Shown: in pieces, positions 52,914 through 60,564 of the stretch
How the letters are laid out: each line of letters begins with the position of its first letter
Numbering within the stretch: position 1 is the stretch's first letter
From: Mucilaginibacter mallensis
GTDB lineage: Bacteria; Bacteroidota; Bacteroidia; Sphingobacteriales; Sphingobacteriaceae
Length of the DNA: 64,000 nucleotides
Direction: 5' to 3'
Assembly (NCBI RefSeq): GCF_900105165.1
Contig: NZ_LT629740.1
Location: 5,146,001-5,210,000 of the forward strand
Made by a program: the position numbers and the translations under genes
The notes under the pieces: model-generated
What the model saw: the letters and a program-made list of their open reading frames with translations, nothing else
Database searches by the model: none
What the model was told of the DNA's origin: nothing

Positions 52914-53708
52914 ATGCGTAAAAAAATATTGATGCCCTTTTTGCTGTGCTTTATAAGCGTGGCAATACCTGTTTTAGTAAAGGCGCAAGCCACGGCTACT
53001 TATGACCGGGGAAACTTCATAGCCAAAGGTGACACCCTGCCCTACCGTATCCTGTTTCCGCTGAATTTCGATCCGGCTAAAAAATATCCTGTACTTTTTG
53101 TGCTGCATGGTGCAGGCGAACGCGGCAATGATAACCAGGCACAACTCATACATGGCGGCGACCTGTTTTTAAAGGGCCAGGTACGCCAGCAATACCCGGC
53201 GATAGTGATCTTTCCGCAATGCCCTAAAGACGGCTTTTGGAGTAATGTAAAGGTAAAAACAGATTCAAGCAGCTTTACATTTACTTTTCAAACTGATGCC
53301 CCGCCAACCAAAGCAATGCATGCTTTAATGGCTTTTATAGATGATTTTCTGGATAAGCCTTATGCAGATAAACACCACGTTTATGTTGGAGGTCTGTCGA
53401 TGGGTGGCATGGGCACCTTTGAGATCATTGGCCGCGAGCCCAAGATATTTGCCGCGGCATTTGCTATTTGCGGCGGCGATAACACACTAAACGCTAAAAA
53501 ATATGCTAAGAAAGTCCCGTTATGGATCTTCCATGGTGCTAAAGACAAAACCGTATCACCCGATCATTCACAGGTAATGGTTGATGCCATTAAAGCGGCT
53601 GGCGGCGATCCTAAATTTACTCTATACCCCAATGATGACCATGATAGCTGGACCGATGCCTTCGCCGAACCGGAGTTATTGCCGTGGTTGTTTTCGCATA
53701 GCAAGTAG
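52914..53708 (+). CDS. exported alpha/beta-hydrolase, esterase/dienelactone-hydrolase type
   Basis: A 264-residue exported serine hydrolase. The signal peptide is MRKKILMPFLLCFISVAIPV...KAQ. The fold shows LPYRILFPLNFDPAKKYPVL, FVLHGAGERGNDNQAQLIHG (oxyanion region), the nucleophile elbow GLSMGGMGTFEI, the acid in WIFHGAKDKTVSPDHSQ and the catalytic His in NDDHDSWTDAF. This matches the CE1/phospholipase-like predicted peptidase group of Bacteroidota, which includes feruloyl and acetyl-xylan esterases. The substrate cannot be decided. It is flanked by palindromic repeats on both sides. Confidence 0.87.
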   Translation: MRKKILMPFLLCFISVAIPVLVKAQATATYDRGNFIAKGDTLPYRILFPLNFDPAKKYPVLFVLHGAGERGNDNQAQLIHGGDLFLKGQVRQQYPAIVIFPQCPKDGFWSNVKVKTDSSSFTFTFQTDAPPTKAMHALMAFIDDFLDKPYADKHHVYVGGLSMGGMGTFEIIGREPKIFAAAFAICGGDNTLNAKKYAKKVPLWIFHGAKDKTVSPDHSQVMVDAIKAAGGDPKFTLYPNDDHDSWTDAFAEPELLPWLFSHSK

Positions 53709-53725
53709 ATATTAATTATCTCTAT

Positions 53726-53812
53726 TGTCATTGCGAGGAGGAACGACGCGGCAACCTCGTCGCTTGCATATCGAACGCGACGAGGTTGCCGCGCTATCGC
53801 TCGCAATGACAT
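53726..53812. repeat. GTCATTGCGAGGAGGAACGAC palindrome
   Basis: An 87-base imperfect palindrome with GCAACCTCGTCGC and GCGACGAGGTTGC around TTGCATATCGAAC, ending CGCAATGACA. It is the inverted-orientation copy of 31803-31890. Confidence 0.88.
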
Positions 53813-53896
53813 TTTTTTATTCTCTATCATTGAGTCTGTCACAAATGATTTTTCCCCGTGTCTATTGTAGTATAAAAACTGCCTTGGCACATAAAT

Positions 53897-54820
53897 ATGA
53901 AAAATCTTATCCTTGCCCTATTACTTATTACCATAAGCCTGCAATTACATGCGCAAAACAAGCCCATTGCCACCTTACCATTTGAGCTAAAAAGCGATAA
54001 TCGCATCTACATAAAGTGCCGCGTTAACCAGTCGGATACCTTAACTTTTTTGTTTGATACCGGTGCAGGCGCCATGGTTATTAATGAAAGCATCTTAGGC
54101 AAAAAGCTGAACCTGGTTTTAGATTCCACAGCCAATAATATGGGTTCAAATGGTGAAAGCAAGGTAAAGAAAAGCACTCACAACAAGCTCTCCTTTGGCA
54201 ATATTGATATTGACAGCGTTACCTACCTGGCTATTCCATACGGAGATGCTCCTTTCGATGGCGTATTTGGAAATAACCTTATGAAGAAATATGTCATCGA
54301 AATAAACTATCATAAAAAGCGCATATACTTTTATAACAGTAAGGATTATGTTTTAAGTGCTAAAGCCTATGATAAATTCCAACTGAAATTTACACTGGAT
54401 GTGCCTACAATAGATGCTTCTTTATTTATCGACAGCGCACAAATAAAGGGGACATTTGAAATGGATACGGGTGGCGACAGCGGCCTTATCATTTCCGACT
54501 ATTTTTCGAAAAACAACCATATCGCGCAAAAATTAAAACAAGTGGCCACAGCTGAGTCAACGGGATCCGACGGTGTAAAAACAGGAGTTTCAATAGTTAT
54601 AATGCCTGAAGTTACGCTGGGTACAAAAAGTTTTTACCGGATACCGGCCCTATTGTCCGGGGCGCAATCGGGTGTATTGGGTAGCCAGCAATTGGCGGGT
54701 ATTTTTGGGAATGCCTTTCTTAAACGCTTCGACATGATACTGGATCTTCAGCATAACCAACTCTTCTTAAAGCCTAACGATTATCTGTACACTCCTTATT
54801 ATGAGTTTTTGGTAAAGTAA
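53897..54820 (+). CDS. exported retropepsin-like aspartic protease
   Basis: A 307-residue exported protein (signal peptide MKNLILALLLITISLQLHAQ). It contains two retropepsin-type active-site motifs, LTFLFDTGAGAMVINESIL near residue 55 and GTFEMDTGGDSGLIISDYF near residue 190. This is the two-lobed arrangement in one chain. Each lobe continues with a hydrophobic strand (FDGVFGNNLMKKYVIEINY and LAGIFGNAFLKRFDMILDL). Role unknown; family members in Bacteroidota are periplasmic or surface proteins. An inverted repeat follows the stop. Confidence 0.85.
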   Translation: MKNLILALLLITISLQLHAQNKPIATLPFELKSDNRIYIKCRVNQSDTLTFLFDTGAGAMVINESILGKKLNLVLDSTANNMGSNGESKVKKSTHNKLSFGNIDIDSVTYLAIPYGDAPFDGVFGNNLMKKYVIEINYHKKRIYFYNSKDYVLSAKAYDKFQLKFTLDVPTIDASLFIDSAQIKGTFEMDTGGDSGLIISDYFSKNNHIAQKLKQVATAESTGSDGVKTGVSIVIMPEVTLGTKSFYRIPALLSGAQSGVLGSQQLAGIFGNAFLKRFDMILDLQHNQLFLKPNDYLYTPYYEFLVK

Positions 54821-54851
54821 GCTTAACAGCCCTTAAAACTCATTGTCATCA

Positions 54852-54962
54852 CTTTTAGCGCAAGTCTTGTGTGTTGGAGTAGAGTAAATGGCTGACTTGT
54901 GCTTCTTAAATTTATCACAAGTCATCATCACACAAACAGCCGCACAAGACTTGCGCTAAAAA
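54852..54962. repeat. TTTTAGCGCAAGTCTTGTG inverted repeat
   Basis: TTTTAGCGCAAGTCTTGTG (54853-54871) pairs with CACAAGACTTGCGCTAAAA, and an inner pair GACTTGTG/CACAAGTC lies within. It sits between the protease-like gene and the ECF sigma promoter. Confidence 0.75.
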
Positions 54963-55026
54963 CGGGTGTCATGGAGAAAAAGCCCCCTCACTCTCGTTCA
55001 GGCTGACAATCTTTTTTTAAAAATCT

Positions 55027-55055
55027 TTGTAAGGTTCTTCCTACCTTTCCGACTA
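55027..55055 (+). promoter_or_regulatory. candidate ECF promoter of the sigma gene
   Basis: -35-like TTGTAAGG (55027-55034), 14 bases, then -10-like CCGACTA (55049-55055). The same two words with the same 14-base spacing occur before the Met-rich gene at 55948-55977. This predicts autoregulation by the linked sigma factor. Confidence 0.65.
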
Positions 55056-55089
55056 ACATCACCAGATCAACTTATACATAAGTTTTAAA

Positions 55090-55653
55090 ATGAGCACTGA
55101 AAGCTATCTATTAGACCCGCACAAATGGGTTAAAGCTTACGCCGATTATCTGTATGCCTACGCCATAAGGCGCATCAGCAATGAGGAACTGGCAAAGGAC
55201 CTGGTACAGGAAACTTTTTTAGCCGCACTTGAAAAAGCAGATAATTTTGAAGGCAAAAGCTCCGAACGCACCTGGCTCACTGCCATTTTAAAAAATAAGA
55301 TCATTGATGTTTACCGCAAAAAATCATCCGGCTTAACTAAGGATGTGCAGCAGGCGGAACATGAGCAGCAGGATTTTTTTGAAAGTGACGGTCACTGGAG
55401 TCCGGCCCACAGGCCGTTGGAATTTGGCATTGAAGACAAGGACCACCTGGGCAACAAGGAGTTTAATGCCATTTTACAAAAGTGCCTGCAAAAGTTGCCG
55501 GCATTGTGGATGTCGGTTTTTACCATGAAGCATATTGATGATGAGGAAACCACGCTTATTTGTACGGAGCTGAAGGTGTCTCCATCAAATTTTTGGGTGA
55601 TCATTCATCGTACTAAATTAAACCTGCGGGCTTGTTTGCAAAAGAACTGGTAA
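55090..55653 (+). CDS. ECF-type RNA polymerase sigma factor
   Basis: A 187-residue sigma-70 family factor with region 2 and region 4 only. Region 2 is WVKAYADYLYAYAIRRISNE, ELAKDLVQETFLAALEKADN with FEGKSSERTWLTAILKNKII. Region 4 is LQKLPALWMSVFTMKHIDDE with ICTELKVSPSNFWVIIHRTK and LNLRACLQKNW, which contains the CTELKVSPSN-VIIHR signature of DNA binding at -35. The anti-sigma gene starts 13 bases downstream. The upstream region has a TTGTAAGG-N14-CCGACTA element shared with the next target gene. Confidence 0.94.
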   Translation: MSTESYLLDPHKWVKAYADYLYAYAIRRISNEELAKDLVQETFLAALEKADNFEGKSSERTWLTAILKNKIIDVYRKKSSGLTKDVQQAEHEQQDFFESDGHWSPAHRPLEFGIEDKDHLGNKEFNAILQKCLQKLPALWMSVFTMKHIDDEETTLICTELKVSPSNFWVIIHRTKLNLRACLQKNW

Positions 55654-55666
55654 TAAAATTTGGATT

Positions 55667-55942
55667 ATGGGCTATTTAAGGAAAATTCAGTATAACTGTA
55701 AACAGGCTACTTTTCTTATCGAAAAGAAAATGATCCGCAGACTCACCTTTCGCGAGATGATTGAGCTGCGCATTCACCTGGCGGGATGTTCGGTATGTGT
55801 GTTATATGGCAAGCAAAGCCGCATTATTAACCAAATGGTGCAAGAGCTTTTCCGCAGCTCTATGAAACCCGAAATACGGCTCGACGATAACTTTAAAAAA
55901 GAGTTACAGGAGCGTATTGAAGAGGAGTTGAACAAACATTAA
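55667..55942 (+). CDS. zinc-finger anti-sigma factor (short, no TM)
   Basis: A 91-residue cytoplasmic protein. An early Cys (YNCKQATFLIEKK) and the later HLAGCSVC give the C...H-x3-C-x2-C pattern of zf-HC2/ZAS anti-sigma factors, with RLTFREMIELRIHLAGCSVC as the core. No membrane segment is present, so it would be a soluble sensor, perhaps redox-responsive through the zinc thiolates. The coding gap to the sigma gene is 13 bases and the two should be co-expressed in near-equal amounts. Confidence 0.85.
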   Translation: MGYLRKIQYNCKQATFLIEKKMIRRLTFREMIELRIHLAGCSVCVLYGKQSRIINQMVQELFRSSMKPEIRLDDNFKKELQERIEEELNKH

Positions 55943-55947
55943 AATAT

Positions 55948-55977
55948 TTTGTAAGGATTACAAAACCCGCCCGACTA
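55948..55977 (+). promoter_or_regulatory. candidate ECF promoter of the Met-rich repeat gene
   Basis: TTTGTAAGG (55948-55956), 14 bases, CCGACTA (55971-55977), 34 bases before the ATG at 56011. It matches the element before the sigma gene in both boxes and in spacing. Confidence 0.65.
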
Positions 55978-56010
55978 AACATGTGATTATTAAAAATTAA
56001 AAAGAATCAC

Positions 56011-56322
56011 ATGAAAACGAACGTAAAAAAATCTATCCTGTCTGCTGCATTTATCGCAGGCATATTTTCTATCTGTTTAACTGCTAATGCAGCTTCTGTA
56101 CTTAAATCAGCAAACACTGTTGCTGTAAGTGATACCGGTAAAATGGGCAAAAGCAAAATGTCAAAAGACAGCAAAATGAGCAAGGGTAAAATGTCAAGCG
56201 ATAAAATGGCTACCGACAAGATGAGTAAAAGCAAAATGTCCGCCGATAAGATGAGCAGCGACAAGATGTCGAAAAGCAAAATGAGCAAAGGCAAAATGTC
56301 AAAAGACTCAAGTAAAATGTAA
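56011..56322 (+). CDS. exported MxKDx-type Met/Lys pentapeptide-repeat protein
   Basis: A 103-residue exported protein. The signal peptide runs MKTNVKKSILSAAFIAG...ANAA. The mature part from residue 45 is a run of M-[S/A]-x-x-K pentads. Met is found exactly every fifth residue at 56, 61, 66, 71, 76, 81, 86, 91 and 96, plus 45, 50 and 103. There is no Cys in the mature region and no aromatic. It belongs with the pentapeptide MXKDX repeat proteins of unknown function. Its place behind an ECF sigma/anti-sigma pair, with a matching promoter, suggests a stress-induced periplasmic sink for oxidants or soft metals through Met sulfur. That role is inference. Confidence 0.8.
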   Translation: MKTNVKKSILSAAFIAGIFSICLTANAASVLKSANTVAVSDTGKMGKSKMSKDSKMSKGKMSSDKMATDKMSKSKMSADKMSSDKMSKSKMSKGKMSKDSSKM

Positions 56323-56331
56323 ACCCCTTTA

Positions 56332-56370
56332 TGCTGCCGCGAGTTTAGCGTAGCTAAACCCGCGGTAGCA
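56332..56370. terminator. long hairpin between convergent Met-rich gene and modC
   Basis: TGCTGCCGCGAGTTTAGC and GCTAAACCCGCGGTAGCA pair at 16 of 18 positions around GTA. It can terminate both converging transcripts. Confidence 0.75.
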
Positions 56371-56383
56371 ATCTAATTTTTAT

Positions 56384-57010
56384 TTACTCTTCCGCATTTA
56401 TCAACAACTCCCCATCAACCAGCCCTTCCAGCTCCTGCGGGTTATGGCTTACTATTAGTACGGTCATTTTCAATTCAGCAAACAATAATTTCAGCTCAGC
56501 AATCAGTGCCGATTTCATTTTAGGATCAAGCGCCGAAAAGGGTTCATCCATCAATAATAGCTTGGGCCTAATGGCTATGGCACGCAAAATTGCCAGTCGC
56601 TGTTGCTGCCCGCCGGATAGGTATTCCGGTTTATGATCGCTTAATGTTTCCAGCTTGCCTATTTTTAACAATCGCTGTATCCATTGCGCATCATTACTGG
56701 CATATTCCAAATGCTCCTGAACCGTCATATTGGGGAACAGCGCATAATTTTGAAATACAAACCCCACCAGCCGTTTTTGTGGTGATAGAGATATTTTGGA
56801 TGAAGTATTTAGCCAGGTAACTCCATCAACAGTAATACCTCCTTTTTCAGGCACAACCAACCCGGCTATGATCTTTAAAAATGTGGTTTTACCTGCACCC
56901 GATGGACCGTAGATCTTGGTGATACTGCTATCGGCAAACTGATGGTCAATTTTTAACCATTGCTGCCCGCTGTAAGCCTTTAGCTTTTTTTCAATGTTGA
57001 TACTGATCAT
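56384..57010 (-). CDS. modC: molybdate ABC transporter ATP-binding protein (short form)
   Basis: A 208-residue ATPase subunit. Walker A is YGPSGAGKTTFLKIIAGL, the Q-loop lies in VGFVFQNYALFPNMTV, the signature is YLSGGQQQRLAILRAIAI, and Walker B is KLLLMDEPFSALDPK with the H-loop in VLIVSHNPQEL. Classical ModC has ~350 residues because of C-terminal molybdate-binding TOBE domains; these are absent here. It overlaps modB by four bases (ATGA) in the order modA-modB-modC. Tungstate or molybdate specificity cannot be told. Confidence 0.9.
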   Translation of the reverse strand: MISINIEKKLKAYSGQQWLKIDHQFADSSITKIYGPSGAGKTTFLKIIAGLVVPEKGGITVDGVTWLNTSSKISLSPQKRLVGFVFQNYALFPNMTVQEHLEYASNDAQWIQRLLKIGKLETLSDHKPEYLSGGQQQRLAILRAIAIRPKLLLMDEPFSALDPKMKSALIAELKLLFAELKMTVLIVSHNPQELEGLVDGELLINAEE

Positions 57011-57678
57011 TCCAGCGGGCTTTTAGCCTGGGCTTTGTTAAAAATAAATACACCTATCACCATTACAAAAGTGATGGTGAACAGTATAAGCGAGTAAACA
57101 TTGGCAGCGCTGTAATCCATATTCTCAACAGAATCATATACCGCAATGGATGCAACCCGGGTAACATTGGGGATGTTGCCGCCTATCATCAGCACCACAC
57201 CAAACTCGCCCAACGTATGCGCAAAGGTGAGCACCATAGCCGTTAATAACGATGGTTTTATATTGGGCAGCAGCACACGCAAAAATGTTTCCCGCTCGCT
57301 TTTACCTAAAGTATACGATGCCTGTGCCAATGATTGCGGCAGTTGCTGCAAGGCTGATTTTATGGGCCCGATCATAAACGGCATACTGTAAATTACCGAT
57401 GCCAGCACCAATCCCTGGAATGAAAACACAAACTGGATATTGAAGGTATTGAGCAGCCACTTACCCACCCCATGCTGCGGACTAAACGCTATCAGCAAAT
57501 AAAACCCCAGTACCGATGGCGGCAGCACCAATGGCATGGTGATAATAGCCTCCAGTATTATTTTAAAGATCGATCGCCCTTTTGATAACCACCAGGCCAG
57601 CGGTAAGCCAACCAGTAGCAACAGCAAAGTGGTAATGCTTGCCAGTCTTAACGTAAGCCAAATGGGTGACAGATCCAT
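57007..57678 (-). CDS. modB: molybdate ABC transporter permease
   Basis: A 223-residue inner-membrane permease with five to six TM helices. It has the ModB/CysT pattern: WLTLRLASITTLLLLLVGLP, MPLVLPPSVLGFYLLIAFSP, LVLASVIYSMPFMIGPIKSA, and the EAA loop QASYTLGKSERETFLRVLLP, then TAMVLTFAHTLGEFGVVLMI. It lies 25 bases after modA and overlaps modC by four bases. Confidence 0.94.
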   Translation of the reverse strand: MDLSPIWLTLRLASITTLLLLLVGLPLAWWLSKGRSIFKIILEAIITMPLVLPPSVLGFYLLIAFSPQHGVGKWLLNTFNIQFVFSFQGLVLASVIYSMPFMIGPIKSALQQLPQSLAQASYTLGKSERETFLRVLLPNIKPSLLTAMVLTFAHTLGEFGVVLMIGGNIPNVTRVASIAVYDSVENMDYSAANVYSLILFTITFVMVIGVFIFNKAQAKSPLE

Positions 57679-57702
57679 TAACCGATAGTATTTTTGGCTG
57701 TA

Positions 57703-58473
57703 TTATTGCACATAATAGCCATATTCCTTAAATATACGCTTAGCCTCGGCGCTTAAAATATATTGGTAAAATTTTTCGGCATTGGCATTGCCCTGAGCAT
57801 GTTTTAATATTACCATCCCCTGCTCTATGGGTGAGTATGTTTTAGGGTCGATAACTTTATAGTAAAGGGTAGTTTTTGAGTCCTTTATTAGCGCCTGTGT
57901 AGTAAAACCCACATCAACCGAGCCGGTAGTGATATAGGTATTTACCTGCGATATGCTTTCGCCATAAACGGCTTTGCTCTTTATTTCGCTCAGTATGCCT
58001 TTTTTCTGTAATGATTCCTCGGCAGCTTTGCCGTAAGGGGCGATAGTGGGATTAGCTATGGCAATTTTCTTTACTCTTCCAGTCAGTAACAAGCGTTCCC
58101 AGTTCTCAAAGCCCAGGTTTTGTGTACTGCAAATAATTAAACTGCCCGATGCATATACCACCGGCTTTTGCAATGTAAAGCCATCAGCAAATAAATTTTT
58201 AGGGAAGCTCATATCAGCAGATAAAAAAACATCAAAGGGCGCACCGTTCTTAATCTGCGCCACCAGGTTGCCCGATGAACCTACAATAGGATCAATCCCT
58301 ATACCTGTTTTTTTAGTAAAATCATCACCCAAAACTTTTATAATACCCTGCAGGTTAGCGGCAGTTGCCACCTTTAAATTTTGCGCGAATGAAGAGGCGG
58401 AGATCAGCAGCAAAGCAAATAAAATGCTGAGCCTGCTTATAAATTTTTGTTTAAATAATATATTGTTTTTCAT
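57703..58473 (-). CDS. modA: molybdate-binding periplasmic protein
   Basis: A 256-residue periplasmic solute-binding protein. The signal peptide is MKNNILFKQKFISRLSILFA...SFAQ. Ligand-loop motifs are LKVATAANLQGIIKVLGDDF, IDPIVGSSGNLVAQIKNGAP, FDVFLSADMSFPKNLFADGF and VGFTTQALIKDS, as in ModA. It is first in modABC, so transcription starts upstream of 58473. That spacer contains an inverted repeat. No molybdate riboswitch or ModE box is evident to me. Confidence 0.92.
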   Translation of the reverse strand: MKNNILFKQKFISRLSILFALLLISASSFAQNLKVATAANLQGIIKVLGDDFTKKTGIGIDPIVGSSGNLVAQIKNGAPFDVFLSADMSFPKNLFADGFTLQKPVVYASGSLIICSTQNLGFENWERLLLTGRVKKIAIANPTIAPYGKAAEESLQKKGILSEIKSKAVYGESISQVNTYITTGSVDVGFTTQALIKDSKTTLYYKVIDPKTYSPIEQGMVILKHAQGNANAEKFYQYILSAEAKRIFKEYGYYVQ

Positions 58474-58485
58474 AGATGCTGTTTC

Positions 58486-58598
58486 CTGAATCAAGTGTCA
58501 GGAATCAAGACCAAGATAAGGGAATCAACGCAAAAATCAACTATCATATATGTGTTTTAGCTATTTCCTGACCCCTGATTCTTTATTCATGACTCTTT
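58486..58598. repeat. CCTGAATCAAGTGTCAGGAATC inverted repeat
   Basis: CCTGAATCAAGTGTCAGGAA and TTTCCTGACCCCTGATTCTT face each other around ~55 bases. It is another Bacteroidota-style word repeat (GAATCA/TGATTC, GTCAGGAA/TTCCTGAC) in the modA upstream region. Confidence 0.5.
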
Positions 58599-58690
58599 AA
58601 TAACAATCTGCAACAATTATGTTACTATTCATTTAATAAACTATTTCTTATAATCTTTGTCTATAATAATATCAGATTGATAAATAATAA

Positions 58691-59059
58691 ATGAAACCCA
58701 TAAATACAGTTAAAATATTTTTTTATTTAGCTGTTTTGCTATTCGTGGCAAAGCCATTTATGGGCTATAGTATTTTTTATGTCGATCACCAGGTTACACA
58801 ACCCGGTAACATACTGGTTAAAATATTTTCGCAACGTAAACCTGAAGATTTGGAGGATGCTAAAATTGTAGCAGCCGATATCCATCATAAACTGACTAAT
58901 CCACCTGTATTATTATCCATAATGGCATTGCTTGGGCTTCTGTTCCCGGCGTTATATAAACGTGCCATTGATATTAATAACAGCTTTATAAATAATATGA
59001 ACGTCGCTTTAGTGCCCGTTCACCAGCCCTATTTCCTCAGCGGCAAGCTTACTATTTGA
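58691..59059 (+). CDS. small two-TM hypothetical protein
   Basis: A 122-residue inner-membrane protein. Hydrophobic segments are residues 9-28 (FFYLAVLLFVAKPFMGYSIF) and about 73-90 (VLLSIMALLGLLFPALY). Between them is a soluble loop (FSQRKPEDLEDAKIVAADIH). No family recognised. It is divergent from modA and precedes the TolC-RND operon by 113 bases, so it may have a separate promoter. Confidence 0.55.
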   Translation: MKPINTVKIFFYLAVLLFVAKPFMGYSIFYVDHQVTQPGNILVKIFSQRKPEDLEDAKIVAADIHHKLTNPPVLLSIMALLGLLFPALYKRAIDINNSFINNMNVALVPVHQPYFLSGKLTI

Positions 59060-59171
59060 TCTTATTCTTCCCTTTTAATCATCGCCACGCGATGATCCCT
59101 GAATTAGTTTAACCTATCCGGGTAACTTATTCTCACATCTTATATTTCATTTAATTAATTCTTAAAATCAA

Positions 59172-60557
59172 ATGTTAAGTTTAAAAAGATGCATGTGCAT
59201 TTTGCTTTTGCTGATAACAGCAGCGGCTCATGCACAGCAATCACCGGCGCCTGTTACCTTAAAACAGTTGCTGAACAGCGTTAACCAAAAAGCACCCACG
59301 TTGCTTACCGATTCCGCAGCCATCGCTATTCGCCAGGCCCAGGCCGCCGAAGTACGGAACAATTGGCTGCCCGATCTTACCCTTAATTACCAGGCTGATA
59401 TTGGTACAGCAAACAATGTAACCGGGCCATATTTTGGTTTCGGCATTGTGCCCTCAAGTTCAGGTGGTATCCATACTACCAGCGTTACTACCACCATGTC
59501 CGATAATTTAGGCATTGCTGCTTTTAACTGGGAAGTGTACAACTTTGGTAAATACGGCGCCCAAAACAAGGTAGCCAATTCTGATGTACAAGTACAACAA
59601 AGTCAGTTTACTGAGTCTAAATACGATCTGCAGGCTTATACCATTAATTATTATTTACAACTGGTTCGCTTGCAGAATTTCCTGGGTATCCAGCTCCGCA
59701 ACATCGAGCGCACGCAGGAGATCAGGCGGTCTATTGAATCGCTGGCAAAAAGCGGCGTACGCGCCGGGATTGATACCAGCATAGCCGAAGCCGAGCTGTC
59801 AAAAGCGCGGTTAAACTATATAGAGCTGAACAACCAGTTAAAACATGTGCAATTACAGTTATCAGCTGTAAGCGGTTTTAACTACCAGGCGATAGTACCT
59901 GATACCACCGTTGAACTAACGCTGATCAATGAGCCTACTGCTTATTTATTTCCGGCGGATACGGCCAATCATCCTATCATCAATTACTATAAATCTGTTT
60001 ATCAAAACAGCCTGCAAAGGGAGAACCTGGTTAAAAAATCATACAACCCCAAAATTTCATTACAGGCTGCTGCCTGGGCCCGCGGCTCAAGTGTTGATGC
60101 CGAGGGGAATTACAATGATCTGGGCAGTGGTTATGGATTCGACAGGAGTAATTACCTGGTGGGTATAGGCATATCTTATAATCTATTTGATCTGCGGCGC
60201 AGACAATTAAAGCTGCGTACCCAAAGGGCAAGTACTGATTATGCCATGCAAAAGCTGTCGGAGCAAAAAGAATTGCTCGCAGTTAGCGCTAACCAGGCCG
60301 ATGTTGAAATGCAAACTGCTTTGGATCGCCTAAAGGAAATTCCCAAACAATTAAAGGCAGCAAATGATGGTTACCGGCAAAAGCTATCCCTCTATAAAAA
60401 CGGCTTAACCGATATTATAGAGCTGGACGCCGCGCTCAACATTCTTTACCGCGCTGAAACAGATTATATGCAGGCAAAATACGATTATGCCAACGCGCTG
60501 TTCCAGAAAGCGATAACCGAGAACCAGGTAACTTCTGTTTTAAACTATTTAAAATAA
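59172..60557 (+). CDS. TolC-family outer-membrane efflux protein
   Basis: A 461-residue outer-membrane channel subunit. The signal peptide MLSLKRCMCILLLLITAAAHAQ is followed by the two OEP halves. LLTDSAAIAIRQAQAAEVRNNWLPDLTLNY marks the first, and the second has PKISLQAAAWARGSS, LVGIGISYNLFDLRRRQLKL and a C-terminal helix TDIIELDAALNILYRAETDY. It forms the trimeric barrel with the RND pump encoded seven bases downstream. First gene of the operon tolC-RND-adaptor. Confidence 0.92.
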   Translation: MLSLKRCMCILLLLITAAAHAQQSPAPVTLKQLLNSVNQKAPTLLTDSAAIAIRQAQAAEVRNNWLPDLTLNYQADIGTANNVTGPYFGFGIVPSSSGGIHTTSVTTTMSDNLGIAAFNWEVYNFGKYGAQNKVANSDVQVQQSQFTESKYDLQAYTINYYLQLVRLQNFLGIQLRNIERTQEIRRSIESLAKSGVRAGIDTSIAEAELSKARLNYIELNNQLKHVQLQLSAVSGFNYQAIVPDTTVELTLINEPTAYLFPADTANHPIINYYKSVYQNSLQRENLVKKSYNPKISLQAAAWARGSSVDAEGNYNDLGSGYGFDRSNYLVGIGISYNLFDLRRRQLKLRTQRASTDYAMQKLSEQKELLAVSANQADVEMQTALDRLKEIPKQLKAANDGYRQKLSLYKNGLTDIIELDAALNILYRAETDYMQAKYDYANALFQKAITENQVTSVLNYLK

Positions 60558-60564
60558 TCAAATT

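Noticed and set aside
29737..53812. CRISPR array
   Set aside because: The repeats are scattered, palindromic and not evenly spaced. There are no short direct repeats with unique spacers and no cas gene.
56007..56294. Minus-strand open frame opposite the Met-rich pentad gene
   Set aside because: The plus-strand frame has a signal peptide and a matching ECF promoter. The minus frame is only the antisense of the repeat.
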